NCBI RefSeq assembly: GCF_932276165.1
Contig: NC_064012.1
Location: 14,949,501-15,013,500 of the forward strand
Direction of reading: 5' to 3'
From: Plutella xylostella
Taxonomy: Eukaryota; Arthropoda; Insecta; Lepidoptera; Plutellidae
DNA: 64,000 bases
Each line of letters begins with the position of its first letter. The stretch's first letter is position 1. Positions 1-11,239 of this stretch are shown piece by piece. The notes beneath the pieces are model-generated. The model had not been told where the DNA came from and did not search any database. It saw only the letters and a list, made by a program, of their open reading frames with translations. Made by a program: the position numbers and the translations under genes.

Positions 1-1
1 A

Positions 2-121
2 GCACCATCATCTCAGTTTATGATAAATCTTAGACAATCGCTGATGGAAGAAATGTCGGGTGTATTCGTGCAGGTTTGTGCTGATGTGAAAAAAGAAGAA
101 CCTTCAGATGAAGAACAATAA
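2..121 (+). CDS. C-terminal end of an unidentified upstream gene (partial)
   Basis: An open frame runs from the window edge to a TAA at 119-121 and encodes 39 residues ending VCADVKKEEPSDEEQ. The composition (amphipathic start, then a very acidic Lys/Glu tail) looks like a genuine protein C-terminus. VKKEEPSDEE resembles a SUMO-acceptor site of the psi-K-x-E type followed by a serine, as in nuclear regulators; that function is inference. Bases up to 16 end in CATCTCAG, so the first codons could be intron and the real exon could start at 17 in the same frame. I do not recognise the family. It lies head-to-tail with TCF25, about 2 kb upstream. Confidence 0.5.
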   Translation, partial: APSSQFMINLRQSLMEEMSGVFVQVCADVKKEEPSDEEQ

Positions 122-557
122 ACTGTACTTTTAGTAATTTCCTAAAGCCTGAAGTCTAAAAGTGCTTAAAAAACTCTTGAACTTATACTACGTCGTTTGT
201 TTTAATTTAAGGCGAATATGAATGATATTTTAAGTTTGAATTCAAATTGTGCTGGTGTATTTATAATCGAGTTTACTCATGATGAACTATTGTAACCAAT
301 TATAAATATAAACTATAGAATATAAAACATAAACAAAGTTGTATTTGAATTTAAATGATATAGTGAATATGTATTTGAAGTGACAAACGTGACACTGACT
401 GCACGAATTTGATCAAGATTACTCAGAGAAGACCAAGTTCGTTACGAAAGGAAATACATAAAGGTAATAATTAATAACGGTTTTAATAAGTAACTGATGT
501 GATGTAAAGTTGGAAAAAATATGACGCAGACTCGGTTTCCCTTAATTACATGACATT

Positions 558-682
558 AGGGTCAGTTTTACCAAACGCTAAACGTATTTAAAATAGTATT
601 TCAATCAAATTTTAAATAAATTTTGTACTATCTGACAGTTCTTTGACAGGCGACTAAATACGTTTATCGTTTACCTCAAACC
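558..682. mobile_element. Palindromic MITE, family 'ACCAAACGCTAAACG', copy 1
   Basis: The left arm contains TTTACCAAACGCTAAACG and the right arm the diverged reverse complement (CGTTTATCGTTTACC). A second copy of the same family lies at 18710-18826, with the same internal sequence CAAATTTTAAATA and the same CTGACAG segment. No coding capacity. Confidence 0.7.
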
Positions 683-690
683 TTTTTTAA

Positions 691-1001
691 GGCCCTGTTC
701 AGACGACACGCGCTTGCCAAATCAGCACCGGTCTTTAGCGTACTTTGATTTGTTTTCAAACAATAGGTAATTTTTTTTATTTATTCATGTCATCATGTCT
801 AACCTCACACGCCATGCGCCTTCTTTGCCCCCGCCCCCACACGTCACAAAGAAGCCCTGCGCACGCGCTTCAATACAGTTTTGAGATCTATTGATGTGGT
901 ATATATTACCCTTTTGTTTATAAAAATATCTAAGCCTGCTAGACGCGGGTGCTGGAGAGCGGGGCGTGCTTTTAGCGGGCACGTGTCGTCAGAACACGGC
1001 C
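691..1001. mobile_element. PIF/Harbinger-like MITE flanked by TAA
   Basis: Terminal inverted repeats GGCCCTGTTCAGACGACACG and the reverse complement of CGTGTCGTCAGAACACGGCC face each other, flanked by TAA at 688-690 and 1002-1004. A 3-bp TWA duplication is typical of PIF/Harbinger elements; that family assignment is inference. The 65-codon open frame on the minus strand inside it is a chance frame. Confidence 0.7.
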
Positions 1002-2089
1002 TAAAGGTGCTCTTTTCAGCTTAAAGTAGCTTGAATCTCACATACAAATGCATAATTTATACAAAATACTTGCCATTTAAAAAAATTATAGGAATGTATC
1101 TGATATAGGGTGCCGATTGCTGAGCGACTTAAATTGAGGGTCTAGTCAATGTCAGTCCAATGTTTATGGGCCATTAGTTATCACCAGCAAGTAGCTTTGG
1201 ATTACAACTTTAGGTTAAGGTCATACCTTTGAGATTTTGCGAATTGTAACAGTATTGGATTTGACAGCTTTCCTGAGATAGGTTATTCTTACACAAATTC
1301 GGCTTCTACATCATCACCGAAACTCGTGCCCGCTTCCGCTTTGTGTTGTATTATGTCTTTTTGTCTTGGCCAGATTCACAATTCAGATTCAGTAGGTAAA
1401 TTATATACGAAACGGGACTTGCTTCGTATTAGTTAACATATCTATCGGAATAATGTGATTCATTTCGCAACATGCTGAATGAGGATGAGACTGATCTTTA
1501 TATTCATGATCGACTTAATGTGCGGGGAGGTCCGGTGATGAAAACCAAAACAGATAGGTGTTTAGGACATCAGATCTACTTCTTATTAACAAAAATAGAA
1601 CTATTGAAACGTACATATATGATACTCAAACAAATAACCAAATAATAATACCCGGGGCAAACCTTAATCTAAACCTTAGGAGTTGCTACGCGTTGTTTCA
1701 TGCTCAGGCGCAATGCAAATCTTTTCATAAAATTGCGATAAAAGCAACTGTAAGTGCTTATTGAATTTGGCTGTCTAAGATTCTTATCGAAGTTATTAGC
1801 TATATTTTTTGCTTGCGTGCGCGAAGTTAAGGTAAATGTAAGATTCGATAGCGATGACATTGCGAAGTTAGTACAATCACAACTCAGTGCGTGATTTAGC
1901 CTTTATCTTCCGCGGAGAGATTGGCTTTTATTAGAATGGATTTGCCGAGTGCGCCTTCTGTGCTTTAGCATTAATAGACACATCTAGGTCGCATACGCAT
2001 TCGCATAAATATGTAAGCTGGCTTCAGTTTTTCTGGTGTGTGCTCAGTATGCAGTTACAGTTCACGTTTGCCGGTGTTGTTGCAGGAGC

Positions 2090-5000
2090 ATGTCGTCTCG
2101 CCACCTGCGCAAGGTGCTCGGGGACCAGAGCCTGCCCCCGCCCGATGACTCTGAAGAGGAGGGGTACGAGCCGCCCTGTGTCCAGGCACCAACTACCAGC
2201 CGATACGCTGGGGTAAGTCCTTTGTGCTCTATTCTTTCCAGATTGGTTTCATCGGCTATCTAAATGGCTACTGTTTTATGCGTTCATGAATCATCTTGAC
2301 TTGAATGAGGTATCATCATTGCGATCTACATTGTTAATTTGTTAATATTTAGTAGGTACAGGTTATCACAGTAAAAGAAGTCTACAGATTGCACAGTATG
2401 CACCTACAACAATAAATGTTATCTAGATACATAGAGTAGGCGTTTTCAAAAAGTGAGTGGGTGAGAATAAACGCCGTGAGGCATAAGAAAACTTTTAATT
2501 AAGAGGATTAGCTTACAGGATAAACAAGTCTCATAATATACCTTCCAACAACCCTCTACCCACTCAATTTTCTATTTCCAACGCGTCGGGGGCGTATCGA
2601 CGCCACCCACGCGTATCGATCCAATAGATGAATGTGGGAGGAAACCAACGCAAATCTTCAGCTTTCAATACAGTATTATGTTACCATCCATTAGGATGGT
2701 ATTCATTTCTGGATCATGTTACGAGTCCTATTCATCGACTCTCATTTATCTACGCTTTAGGTTGACGTGGTAGACAGGGCTTGCAGATTTTACATTAATA
2801 GCTTCACCGCATTTGGGCACCAATACAATTTAATAAGAAATTTTTAAAAAATTAAAATGGTTCATAACTGTTAGTGAACTGAGTCTAGTTGTCAACAATA
2901 CCTCGTAAAGTCACTATGTCTGATAACCACTTTGTCAAATTAGGACCCAGCCAAACCGGAGTAGATAGTTTTCTAAATGACAACCTAGCGTAGTCTCATC
3001 AGGTACACTATACGGCCTAACGTTACTCAAGAAATTCTCTACCTTACACAGCTGGACATAGCGTCGGCGTCCGAACACGAATCTAATAATGAGGATGCAG
3101 ACGAAGCCGAGGACAGTGGAGGCAACGAGGCGGCCGCGCTGCCGCCGCCGCGGCCCAAGCGGCGCAACAACCGGAGGAACCGCAAGGCACAGAGGGCTGC
3201 TGCACGGGTGAGTGGCTAATTAACCCCAGTATTCAAACATTGCCAGTTATATTGAACCTATTTGTGAAGCCAAGGACAATAACAAATGAAAAATTTCCAT
3301 CCTTTAGCAAGCTGCGGTTGAAGACGAGGTAGACCGATCAGTCCGGGAGGTGAATGAGCTTCTAGGAGAGGCGGAACCCGCCCCTGCAGGAAAGCCAGTC
3401 CCAGCAGACAAGCCCGCTCCAGCCAAGCCATCGCCTTTTCTCAGACATGAAGATGCTATGATTATTCTGAGCAAGCATCTGAACGCTATCAATGAGCAGA
3501 CCAGGATGTTTGGACATGACGTCGTCAATGGTGGCGAAAATAGGAGGTAGGTTTGTCCTGGTTGCTTTATTGTCTAAATGTATTTCACTCGCTTTGTGAA
3601 TAAGATTGAGATGTAAAAGAAACTGGTTCATATTTGTGGACCTAATGTCTAATCAACCTCATGTCTGCAAGAAAAAACAACTAATACTAAGTATTATGCT
3701 AATTATATGGTGTTTGTTGGCATATAGGCGTGGACGTCAGCCGGTGGTGGCGCGTCATCTGAAGAAATGCACCATCGTCCCCCTCGAAAAGTACCTTGGA
3801 CGCTTCAAGAAAGTCGGTATGTTAACTTTGTTTTTCGTAGTTTTGTGATTACGCATATTTCCGACAGCAACTTCGTACTTTATTTCCCTGTCTCACTTTT
3901 CAGATACTTTAATAGCTCACATACCTTTTCGCGTAATTAAAGCATAGAAAGCATTCCTATAAAACCCTCTCGTTCTCACAACCTCTTGTCATCTCCAAGG
4001 TCTCTCAATGTCCCTCAACCGTCGCGAGGAGGGTCTGGACTACTTCACGTTTGACCACAGCGCTGACTACCAGCGCCGCCACCGCCACTACCTGGCCACG
4101 CGGCCCGGCTCGCCCGAGGGATTGGACCTGCAGCTGCTGCAGACGCACATGATTCAGTCCATGGAGCATTACCATGTTGAAGTCATGGTCGAGGTGCGTA
4201 GATTCACTGGTTTGATGTTAGGATTGGAAATATACGTTGTTTTAAATGAATTTGTGTTGTTTTCATTCCCACTTTTCCTCCCATAACTTTAAGAATATTA
4301 AAAATTTTGGTGACATCAGGAAAGGGCTTTGTTTGAATGATTCTTAACTTTTAAGTGTAATGGTTTGAATTGATCAGTGTTTGAATGAACATAATTAATA
4401 TGCGAGTTATCGTTTTGTCCATGTAAAGAAAATTAACAAGTTTGTTTGTTCGCAGTGCGCTAACGCCATGTTCAACATAGAAAATTATTCCGAGGCGCAA
4501 ACACTGCTGGAGCAATCCATTGCTTACATGCAATATGTGTCTCATCCGTCATTTGATCTCACTGATGTAAGTATTATTTTGTATTATCTTACTGTTAGTT
4601 TACACTGTCTCATCTCATAGTATTGTTCTTCTGTTATCTTGGCTTAGGGCTTAGACAAACTAAGATGCTTTAAAGTTTAGACATGGCTTTATTCGGCTTT
4701 CTGCATGAACGGCTGAATTTTACTTACTAAACGCTAATGGAAGCTAAATTTTACGCTTGAGAGGATATAAATTACGAAATCGCTTTAGAAACGCTGACTT
4801 GCTCTGTACAAATGGAATTCTCGATGGCCAACTAACCTTTTCAATTCTCAACAGCCAAACGTGCGACTGGAGTACAAATACGTGGAGAACCGACCGTTTT
4901 TCATCGCAATTCTCAAGTATTTGCACATGCTGACCAACAAGGCTTGCCACCGTACTGCGTTGGAGCTCGCCAAGCTACTACTGAACCTTGACCCAGAGGA

Positions 5001-8000
5001 CCCGGTGGCAGTTCTTCTATTCATAGACGTTCTGGCACTGAGGGCCAGAGAGCACGAATGGTTCGTCACGGCGGTGCAACGCTGGACTATCGAACGAAGC
5101 GCCCGCTTCTTATTCAACATCAAGTTTTCGTACGCGTTGTGTCAATACCATCTAGCTTTGAAGCATAAAAGTGAGTCTTGTCCTGTCTTTCGTTTATGTT
5201 AAGGAAACTGATGAACTTACTAACTGCCTTACTCCCCCAGCGGACTTGGGGCTAGCCAGCAACTTGCTGGAGGAAGCTCTTGTCCACTACCCGGCGGTGC
5301 TGATGCAGATCATGGACTGCGCCAACCACAAGCCCGACGAACGTCTGAGGCAGCACGAGTTCTTCACGACGTTCGCGACCTCTACGTTAGTTTGTTTTTA
5401 ATAAATTTAATGCATTGCGTGCAATTTATTGCTCTGCCCCCCACTCACTTATACCATTCATTCTCTTGCTATAATCTGAAACTTCATTTCATTCCCCACA
5501 CTCACGTAATTTTTTTTAGTAGAACCAAGTCTTATTTCCTCACCTCCTAACAAAAGCCTGTAATTTAACAAAACCCCGTTGACACACCAAACCTCTTTAC
5601 ACAACACTTAAATTTCACAAAACCCCGTCGCCAGATCGAAATACTTTACAACTGGCATTTGACAAAATCCCGTCGCCAGATCAAAACACTTTTAACACTA
5701 CTGACATTTGACAAAACCCCGTCGCCAGGTCGAACCAGATCCTCAAAGATCTGTACCGCATGTACGCCACATTCACCTGGCCCAAGTGGCGCGAACCCGG
5801 AGTCATGGAGTGGGTGGAAACGGTAGCCCTGGGCGTCCTACATAGCTATGACACCCTCCAGTCTATGCGGGTAAGCAACGAAACAGCTGTTTTTTATTTT
5901 AGTGGTAAGATCCTAAAAATAAGATACTAGGTACTATGAGAAGTTTTCACACAGGAAATAAATAATGGAAAGTCTTTAAATTTACAAATGAGTGAAATAA
6001 GTAATAAACTAGCATCTATATGGAATATAGGTTTTCCTAACTTACCGTCGAATGAATCAGTATAGATGTAAGTGTTGTAATTTAGCTTCTACAACATATC
6101 TCTGTTTTTGTTTGAAGGACCGAGCGCACACAGCTACGAACATTCGCATGACCATTTTCAAAGCGTTCCCGATCCAGGCGATGCGTCATCTGATCATTAT
6201 CAAGCCAATGGAAAGCTTGATTTGCGAAGACGTATGTATATTTTTTTATATTTTATGAGAAGATGCGTATTGACATAACCGTCCTTGTTTGCGGCAAAGG
6301 TTGGAAACATTAAAATTGGATTGAGATCTGTTCAGCTTTCTAAAACTGTATCGCCGTGTGTAAACGAAGACGGTTATTAACTTTAGTTTACTTTTTATAT
6401 GACATGTACATTGTACAACAATATGATAATATGCTAAACCGATTTGGATTCGCAGGCAATTCCGTCAGTGGAGAGTCCGATGGCAACTGACCCGAAGCCA
6501 TCCCCTGACACCATAAACCGATACAAGTACCCTGAGCCCGCCGGCCCAAGGGTGCCCCATGCTAACAGCGGAATACCATTGATGCAGTTTTTCTGGTCAA
6601 TGAATCCGACCATAAACCTTCCCACTCTACCGGAGCGATTCCAACCGTTTCCGCCACCAGAGTAAGTTTAGTGTGCGGTGCTGCGGCTATCCCCGTTGTG
6701 AATTAGTACAAGAAGAGTGATGGATTGATAGGTTATATTTTACGCGCACTGTTAAGCTTTCGCAGTGCGAAGGAAGTGACATGAAGTGTAGGACATATTG
6801 TGCAAAAGCGTTGATGATGCTTTTGAGGTTATTTGTAGAAGAAGGGTTTGTGGTTTATAATTGAAGTTTCCGTTGCCAAGTCAATGAAAGTTGTATAGTG
6901 TCCTGACAACGGGAACGTCACTGATAAAACTGCCCCCGGTGTACAATTTGGATACAAGGTTGAAAAGTTTGAGTTCACATATCATGCACTGCCGTAGTTA
7001 TTTCAATTTAATAGCATACTTAAAAAAAGTGGTCCGTCCCATACTATACTGTTCTATGCTCAAGAAATCATATAATACGGCATAAAAATACACTACTTAC
7101 CTTAATGGTAGGTACTTACACCTTTCTTTAGGAAAAAATTGCAGTGCAACGTCTGCAATTTATTAAACATTTTTTTTACATTGCTGTAAAATATAAAGAT
7201 TTTTTAGTTACCTACTACATGAACGGTTTACTGATATAGTCAGGAAAACATCGACGTTCCAATCACCCTGTATTTTACAGCTTATTGTCGCATGTTTGTG
7301 TATATTAGGTATTATATTTTTATGTTTCTCTTATAAATCCCGCTATACCAGACTGGGACGATTTATCTATGGTTATAGTGTTTTCTAATTCTACTTTCAT
7401 TATTTTGATTTCATTGTATTTTCCACAAAGCAAATACAATTTTCCCTGTAATAAATGCACAGAAGATTCATCAAAAGCGCCAACTTTCGTATAAAATATT
7501 TATCAATATCAAAATATTTATCACGATTGAATTTTATTTTTTTCTACTATTTTAGAAATATAAACGCACCTAGTTATAAGTACCTATAAATATGTATAGA
7601 TTGAATGTACTGTATGTAATTTTCCTATGGCTACAGTCCCAACTTAAATTTAGTTTTTTTTGCATAAAATGCAATACGATTGATATTACTGGATAAAATA
7701 TCTATAAATTTGTAATACATAAGTACGAGTATTCATGTAATCAGCAGAAACTGCTTTAATTACTAGCAAGGCCAGAATAATAACCAAATTCGACAGCATT
7801 TTTTAAATATCATCATCCGATCTTTCTCTGAATAAAGGCTTCTAATTAATCGCGGTAATTTCAGTAGTTCTCTTATGGATATCATGAATGAGCCTTTACC
7901 CGACCACTCATATTATCCAATTCTCACTGGATTATCCTAACTAACATTATAAATGCGAAAGTAACTGTGTCTGTCTGTCTGTTACTCTTTCACGCCACAA

Positions 8001-10998
8001 CTACTGAACGGATTTGAATAAATTTCGTATACATATGGTCTAGACTCTAGACCCTGAGAAAGGACATAGGCTACTTTTTATCCCGGAATTCCCACGGGAA
8101 AACTTTTAAAGGGCAAGTGAAGCTCGTGGGAACAGCTAGTACTACTAAAATAAACTAGTTACCTAGGTCTTACTAGGTATTCATGCTTTCATTGTGATGT
8201 GATACAAGCGATAAAATGGCATGTAGGTGTTTCAAGCACAAAGTTCTCCCCTCACTATTGTAATTATTTTACTGGCAATTTTTTTGTTTCTTTGTAATAA
8301 GAAGTCACCTACCTTGCCTCATTTTTATTTTATTACCTAAATGTCGCTATATGGTTGTTGTATATTTCCTAATTTATTTTCCGACTTTTATATAATTCTG
8401 GATGTCAATTATACCTGTGGTTTTACGTATACACCTATTTACTAATAACAATAAAATATCACGAAGGTATGTTTTTTTTACTGCCAAAATAAAATTATAT
8501 GTGGAATATACAAAAAAAACAATTGTAAACAAACGTGATCATATTTATTGTTATTATAAAAGGGAAGGGGTAATAAGTGGATATGAATAGAGTCGCAACT
8601 TTGGCAGCACAATCATTGGACGCTAACCAATGTAAGATAAATTGACCAACCAAGCAGAACAGAGCTTCAGATGTAACGACAGGCAGTGTTCTCATTTTAA
8701 GTGTCAATTTCTCCAATTGTCGGTTATCTAACCGACAGGGATTGATTTATAAATCGTCATCTCCATATAAAATTTATGACAGATGTGTCAAAAGTTAACC
8801 ACTACTTCCTGGTTATGCTCTAACCGAGTATGGAGAAATTGGCACTAAGCTTTCCCCATTTGCATGCTGTTATAAGAACACAAATCAGATGTAAGGCCGT
8901 ATACAGAAATAAAGATGGAAACTAATAAGCGCATATTTTACTAAAATAATAATAATAATATGTGGGGACATCTCACACACAGCTATCCGACCTAGGCAGA
9001 ACCTGTGTTATGGGTGTCGGACAGCTGATATATTTACACAAATACATAGATAGATAGGTACATACTAAATATGGATATTTTTCTTGCGTTTATCAGCGCT
9101 GGTTCGGCAAAGTATGGAAAAGCAAGCACTTATAAGTTTCCAGATTTCTTTCAGTACCTATATGTCCTAAGATACCAATGTATGTTTGTTGTTGTATATT
9201 TTTGTAACCGTTGAAACAGATAAATGTTATTGAAACCTTTTTCCTTTTTTTTGTTGACCCTCTTTATTTTATTCAGCATCACTACAAAATATAGGTACAG
9301 TGGGACTCGCCAAATGGTATAATTTGGCCTTTGTTCAGTTCTTAAATTTTACTTTGTCGGTCGGTCGTTGCTTCAATGCTACTCTTCATATGAGTGTCCA
9401 CGGTACCTATAACGTCTTTTAAAGCTGCGTACAGACAGGCCAAACGAACGCCAACGAACGGGTTTCGTTGACCTTCGTTTCTTCAATCTGTCCTGTATTA
9501 TTGTATGATAAATATCCATCGTTGGGCCGGTCTGCACACAGCTTCAGAGAAGAGTATACCTTCGCGATTCTACCGAAACAGGTATTTAGAAAAACATTTG
9601 CTATCGCTTGTGCTCTCATGCCCCGGGCACGGGTGCGATAGAGATGCACTGCAGTTCACGACTGACCACAGGTACTTTTCTGGTTTCGGGAGAAAACGTT
9701 TTACACTTACTAAATATCAACCAATCTCTTTGATTTTGATGTCAATCGCTTCAGCATAATATATTCTAGGGTAACAGGCTCCGCGTTTTTTTAAAAAAAT
9801 ACATAGTTTTTGTTGAGCTAACGGCGTAATTCAACAAAGTTTTGATCACAAAAATTACGTTATTTGAGGTGCCTATAAGTTTGAATCTATAGAAAATTTA
9901 GAAAAAAAGCTATAAACTTAGTCATTCCTTGTGTCAATATACTAAACATTACAACATACTAAAAAAAACATGGAGATTGGATAATATTTATAAGTAAGTA
10001 GTAAAACGGTTTCTCTTTTTGTATGGACGAGCAAGTGATACTCTCCTCTTAAGGTTTTAACAATTTATGTTAATCGTGTTATCTACTGGCTGTCATATCC
10101 TCACAATATCCACACGTAAGTAGATCGTTTTCTATTTACGTAGGTGCCTAAATGAGATTGATGATTTAGAAACTAAAATATTAAGCAGTGTCGTATTGTT
10201 GATTATGGAGTACGTACACTAAGTACATATCGTAGTTTCGTTCGTAATTTTATTAAATAAAAAAATCTGTAGGGAAAGTGTTATATCAAATGTGCCGAAA
10301 TTAGAGGCTTACGGGAGAGTTGGTTAAGTAACCGAAAATAACAATGCACTGCTGGTTAGATACGTGTTTTGCAAGGCGTAAGTGTTAACTTTGTTTTGTT
10401 TTAAGCATATAAGTTAATAAACTAATTTAAGCACTAACCTGACCTAAATCTCAGCATCTTGTCCTAATTATTAGATTTTACTTTTCACTTTTCCTCGAAT
10501 TGATCAAGATCTTATAACTTTTTGCCACTTGATTATTTATTGATCACGATCGATAGCCTATCAATTCTCAGGACACACCAACCAAATTCAAGTTAAAGAC
10601 TACTGCATTTATTACTTAACAGTTTCTGCTGCATTTTATACCTATTCGTTCAATCTTAAAAACGTTTGTTTTGAATACTAATTTTCCAATTTACCGTGCA
10701 CAGCAGGGCATGTCGTAACACTCACAGCAGGCTTGTCCGCTACAGGGTAGAGGTGCGGCCCTGCGTGTACTGCCGCCTGATGAACCCCGCCGCCTGCGCC
10801 CGCGCCGGCGGCGTGGTGGCGGAGCGCCCGGGCCGCCGCCGCCTGGCCCACGCCTTCGCCGGCCTCTACCGCATCATCAACGCCCACCGCGCGCGCCAGC
10901 AGGCCTTGGCGGAGCTAGCGTCCGACTCCGACGAAGCTTCCTCGTCCTCTGAAGATGAAGAGGAGAGCAGTTCGGATGAGGACGACGAGCAGGACTGA
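2090..10998 (+). CDS. TCF25: TCF25/NULP1 (yeast Rqc1 homologue), ribosome quality control factor, 12 exons
   Basis: Exons read from splice sites and phase: 2090-2212, 3052-3207, 3308-3546, 3728-3816, 4000-4193, 4456-4566, 4855-5170, 5241-5385, 5729-5870, 6118-6231, 6456-6661, 10746-10998. All junctions are GT-AG and keep frame; the sum is 2088 nt, 695 residues, close to the vertebrate protein (about 676). Visible parts: acidic N-terminus (MSSRHLRKVLGD...), a basic Arg/Lys stretch at about residues 75-93 that fits a nuclear signal, the family core (HRHYLATRPGSPEGLDLQLL, LELAKLLLNLDPEDPVAVLL, QYHLALKHK), and a Ser/Asp/Glu-rich tail over the last 25 residues. In this family Rqc1/TCF25 works with Listerin and NEMF on stalled 60S subunits to ubiquitinate nascent chains. 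I chose ATG 2090 because it opens the family's usual MSxRxLRK start. Exon 12 is much richer in GC than its surroundings and follows a 4.1-kb intron; it is the least certain join, although phase and its position before the acidic tail fit. Confidence 0.9.
5571..5728 (+). repeat. Tandem copies of the intron-8 3' splice site of TCF25
   Basis: The block ACAAAACCCCGTCGCCAG is present three times, ending at 5634, 5679 (one change) and 5728, with a partial earlier copy near 5571-5584. Only the last is the exon-9 acceptor. Use of 5634 or 5679 would put stop codons (TGA, TAA) in frame shortly after, so the upstream copies would be poison sites if spliced. Confidence 0.75.
7938..8143 (+). mobile_element. 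Short dispersed repeat ending ACAGCTAGT, Helitron-like
   Basis: It starts near ACATTATAAATGCGAAAGTA, contains TTATCCCGGAATTCCCACGG and ends GGGAACAGCTAGT. CTAGT matches the CTRRT 3' end of Helitrons, and repeats of this kind are common in insect genomes. Related copies or ends lie at 19247-19490 (-), 21840-21897 and 22617-22631. The family label is inference. Confidence 0.5.
8699..8851. mobile_element. Palindromic MITE-like repeat
   Basis: The left side AGTGTCAATTTCTCCA and the right side TGGAGAAATTGGCACTA are imperfect inverted repeats, with TATCTAACCGACAGG/CCTGGTTATGCTC as a second pair inside. No coding capacity. Confidence 0.5.
8945..9075 (-). mobile_element. Solo SINE tail module T4
   Basis: Read on the minus strand it carries GTCGGACACCCATAACACAG and ends TGAGATGTCCCCACATA followed by a (TTA)n tail. 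The same tail sits on tRNA-headed SINEs at 36545-36814 and 38880-39228. Here the tRNA head is missing, so this is a 5'-truncated copy. Confidence 0.65.
9425..9546. mobile_element. Small inverted-repeat element
   Basis: Ends AGCTGCGTACAGACAGGCC and, in reverse complement, AAGCTGTGTGCAGACCGGCC form imperfect terminal inverted repeats about 120 bp apart. This pattern fits a non-autonomous DNA transposon. Confidence 0.5.
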
Positions 10999-11174
10999 TA
11001 TCAGCCTATCGACGGGTTCAAGTGTCTGAGCATGCTCAGTACTTACTTTATGTAAATCCGGTTTTTCTCGCTCCTGCTATTTGGTTACAGTGATGATGGG
11101 TTGCGGTATGGTTCTGTCGCTTTATGTGTTGCCTGACCTATACCTACTATGTTGGGTAGTAAGTGTAAAAAACT

Positions 11175-11180
11175 AATAAA
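11175..11180 (+). terminator. Probable TCF25 polyadenylation signal (AATAAA)
   Basis: The first AATAAA after the TCF25 stop codon lies 177 bases downstream, in AACTAATAAAATATG, followed by an A-rich then GT-containing stretch. Another AATAAA occurs near 11232. Confidence 0.5.
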
Positions 11181-11239
11181 ATATGTAACCAAGTAAAAAA
11201 AAAGTTGTGCCACACTAGAATAGGATGCTTTAATAAATT

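Larger units (their letters stand above)
122..2089. other. Intergenic region and TCF25 upstream/5' UTR region
   Basis: No coding exon is supported here. It holds the 3' UTR of the upstream gene, two MITEs (558-682 and 691-1001) and the unmapped TCF25 promoter. A splice acceptor-like sequence, GTGTTGTTGCAG, ends at 2085, five bases before the TCF25 start codon, so a non-coding 5' exon probably lies somewhere in this interval. I could not locate its donor. Confidence 0.5.
6662..10745. other. Long last intron of TCF25 (4.1 kb)
   Basis: This interval is AT-rich and non-coding by inspection. It contains a CTAGT-ended repeat (7938-8143), a palindromic MITE (about 8699-8851), a solo SINE tail (8945-9075) and a small inverted-repeat element (9425-9546). 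The open frames in it (for example 8402-8590 and 9505-9759) have no splice support and no family resemblance. Confidence 0.6.

Noticed and set aside
4848..5123. Minus-strand 91-codon frame
   Set aside because: It is the antisense shadow of TCF25 exon 7, whose sense frame matches the family.
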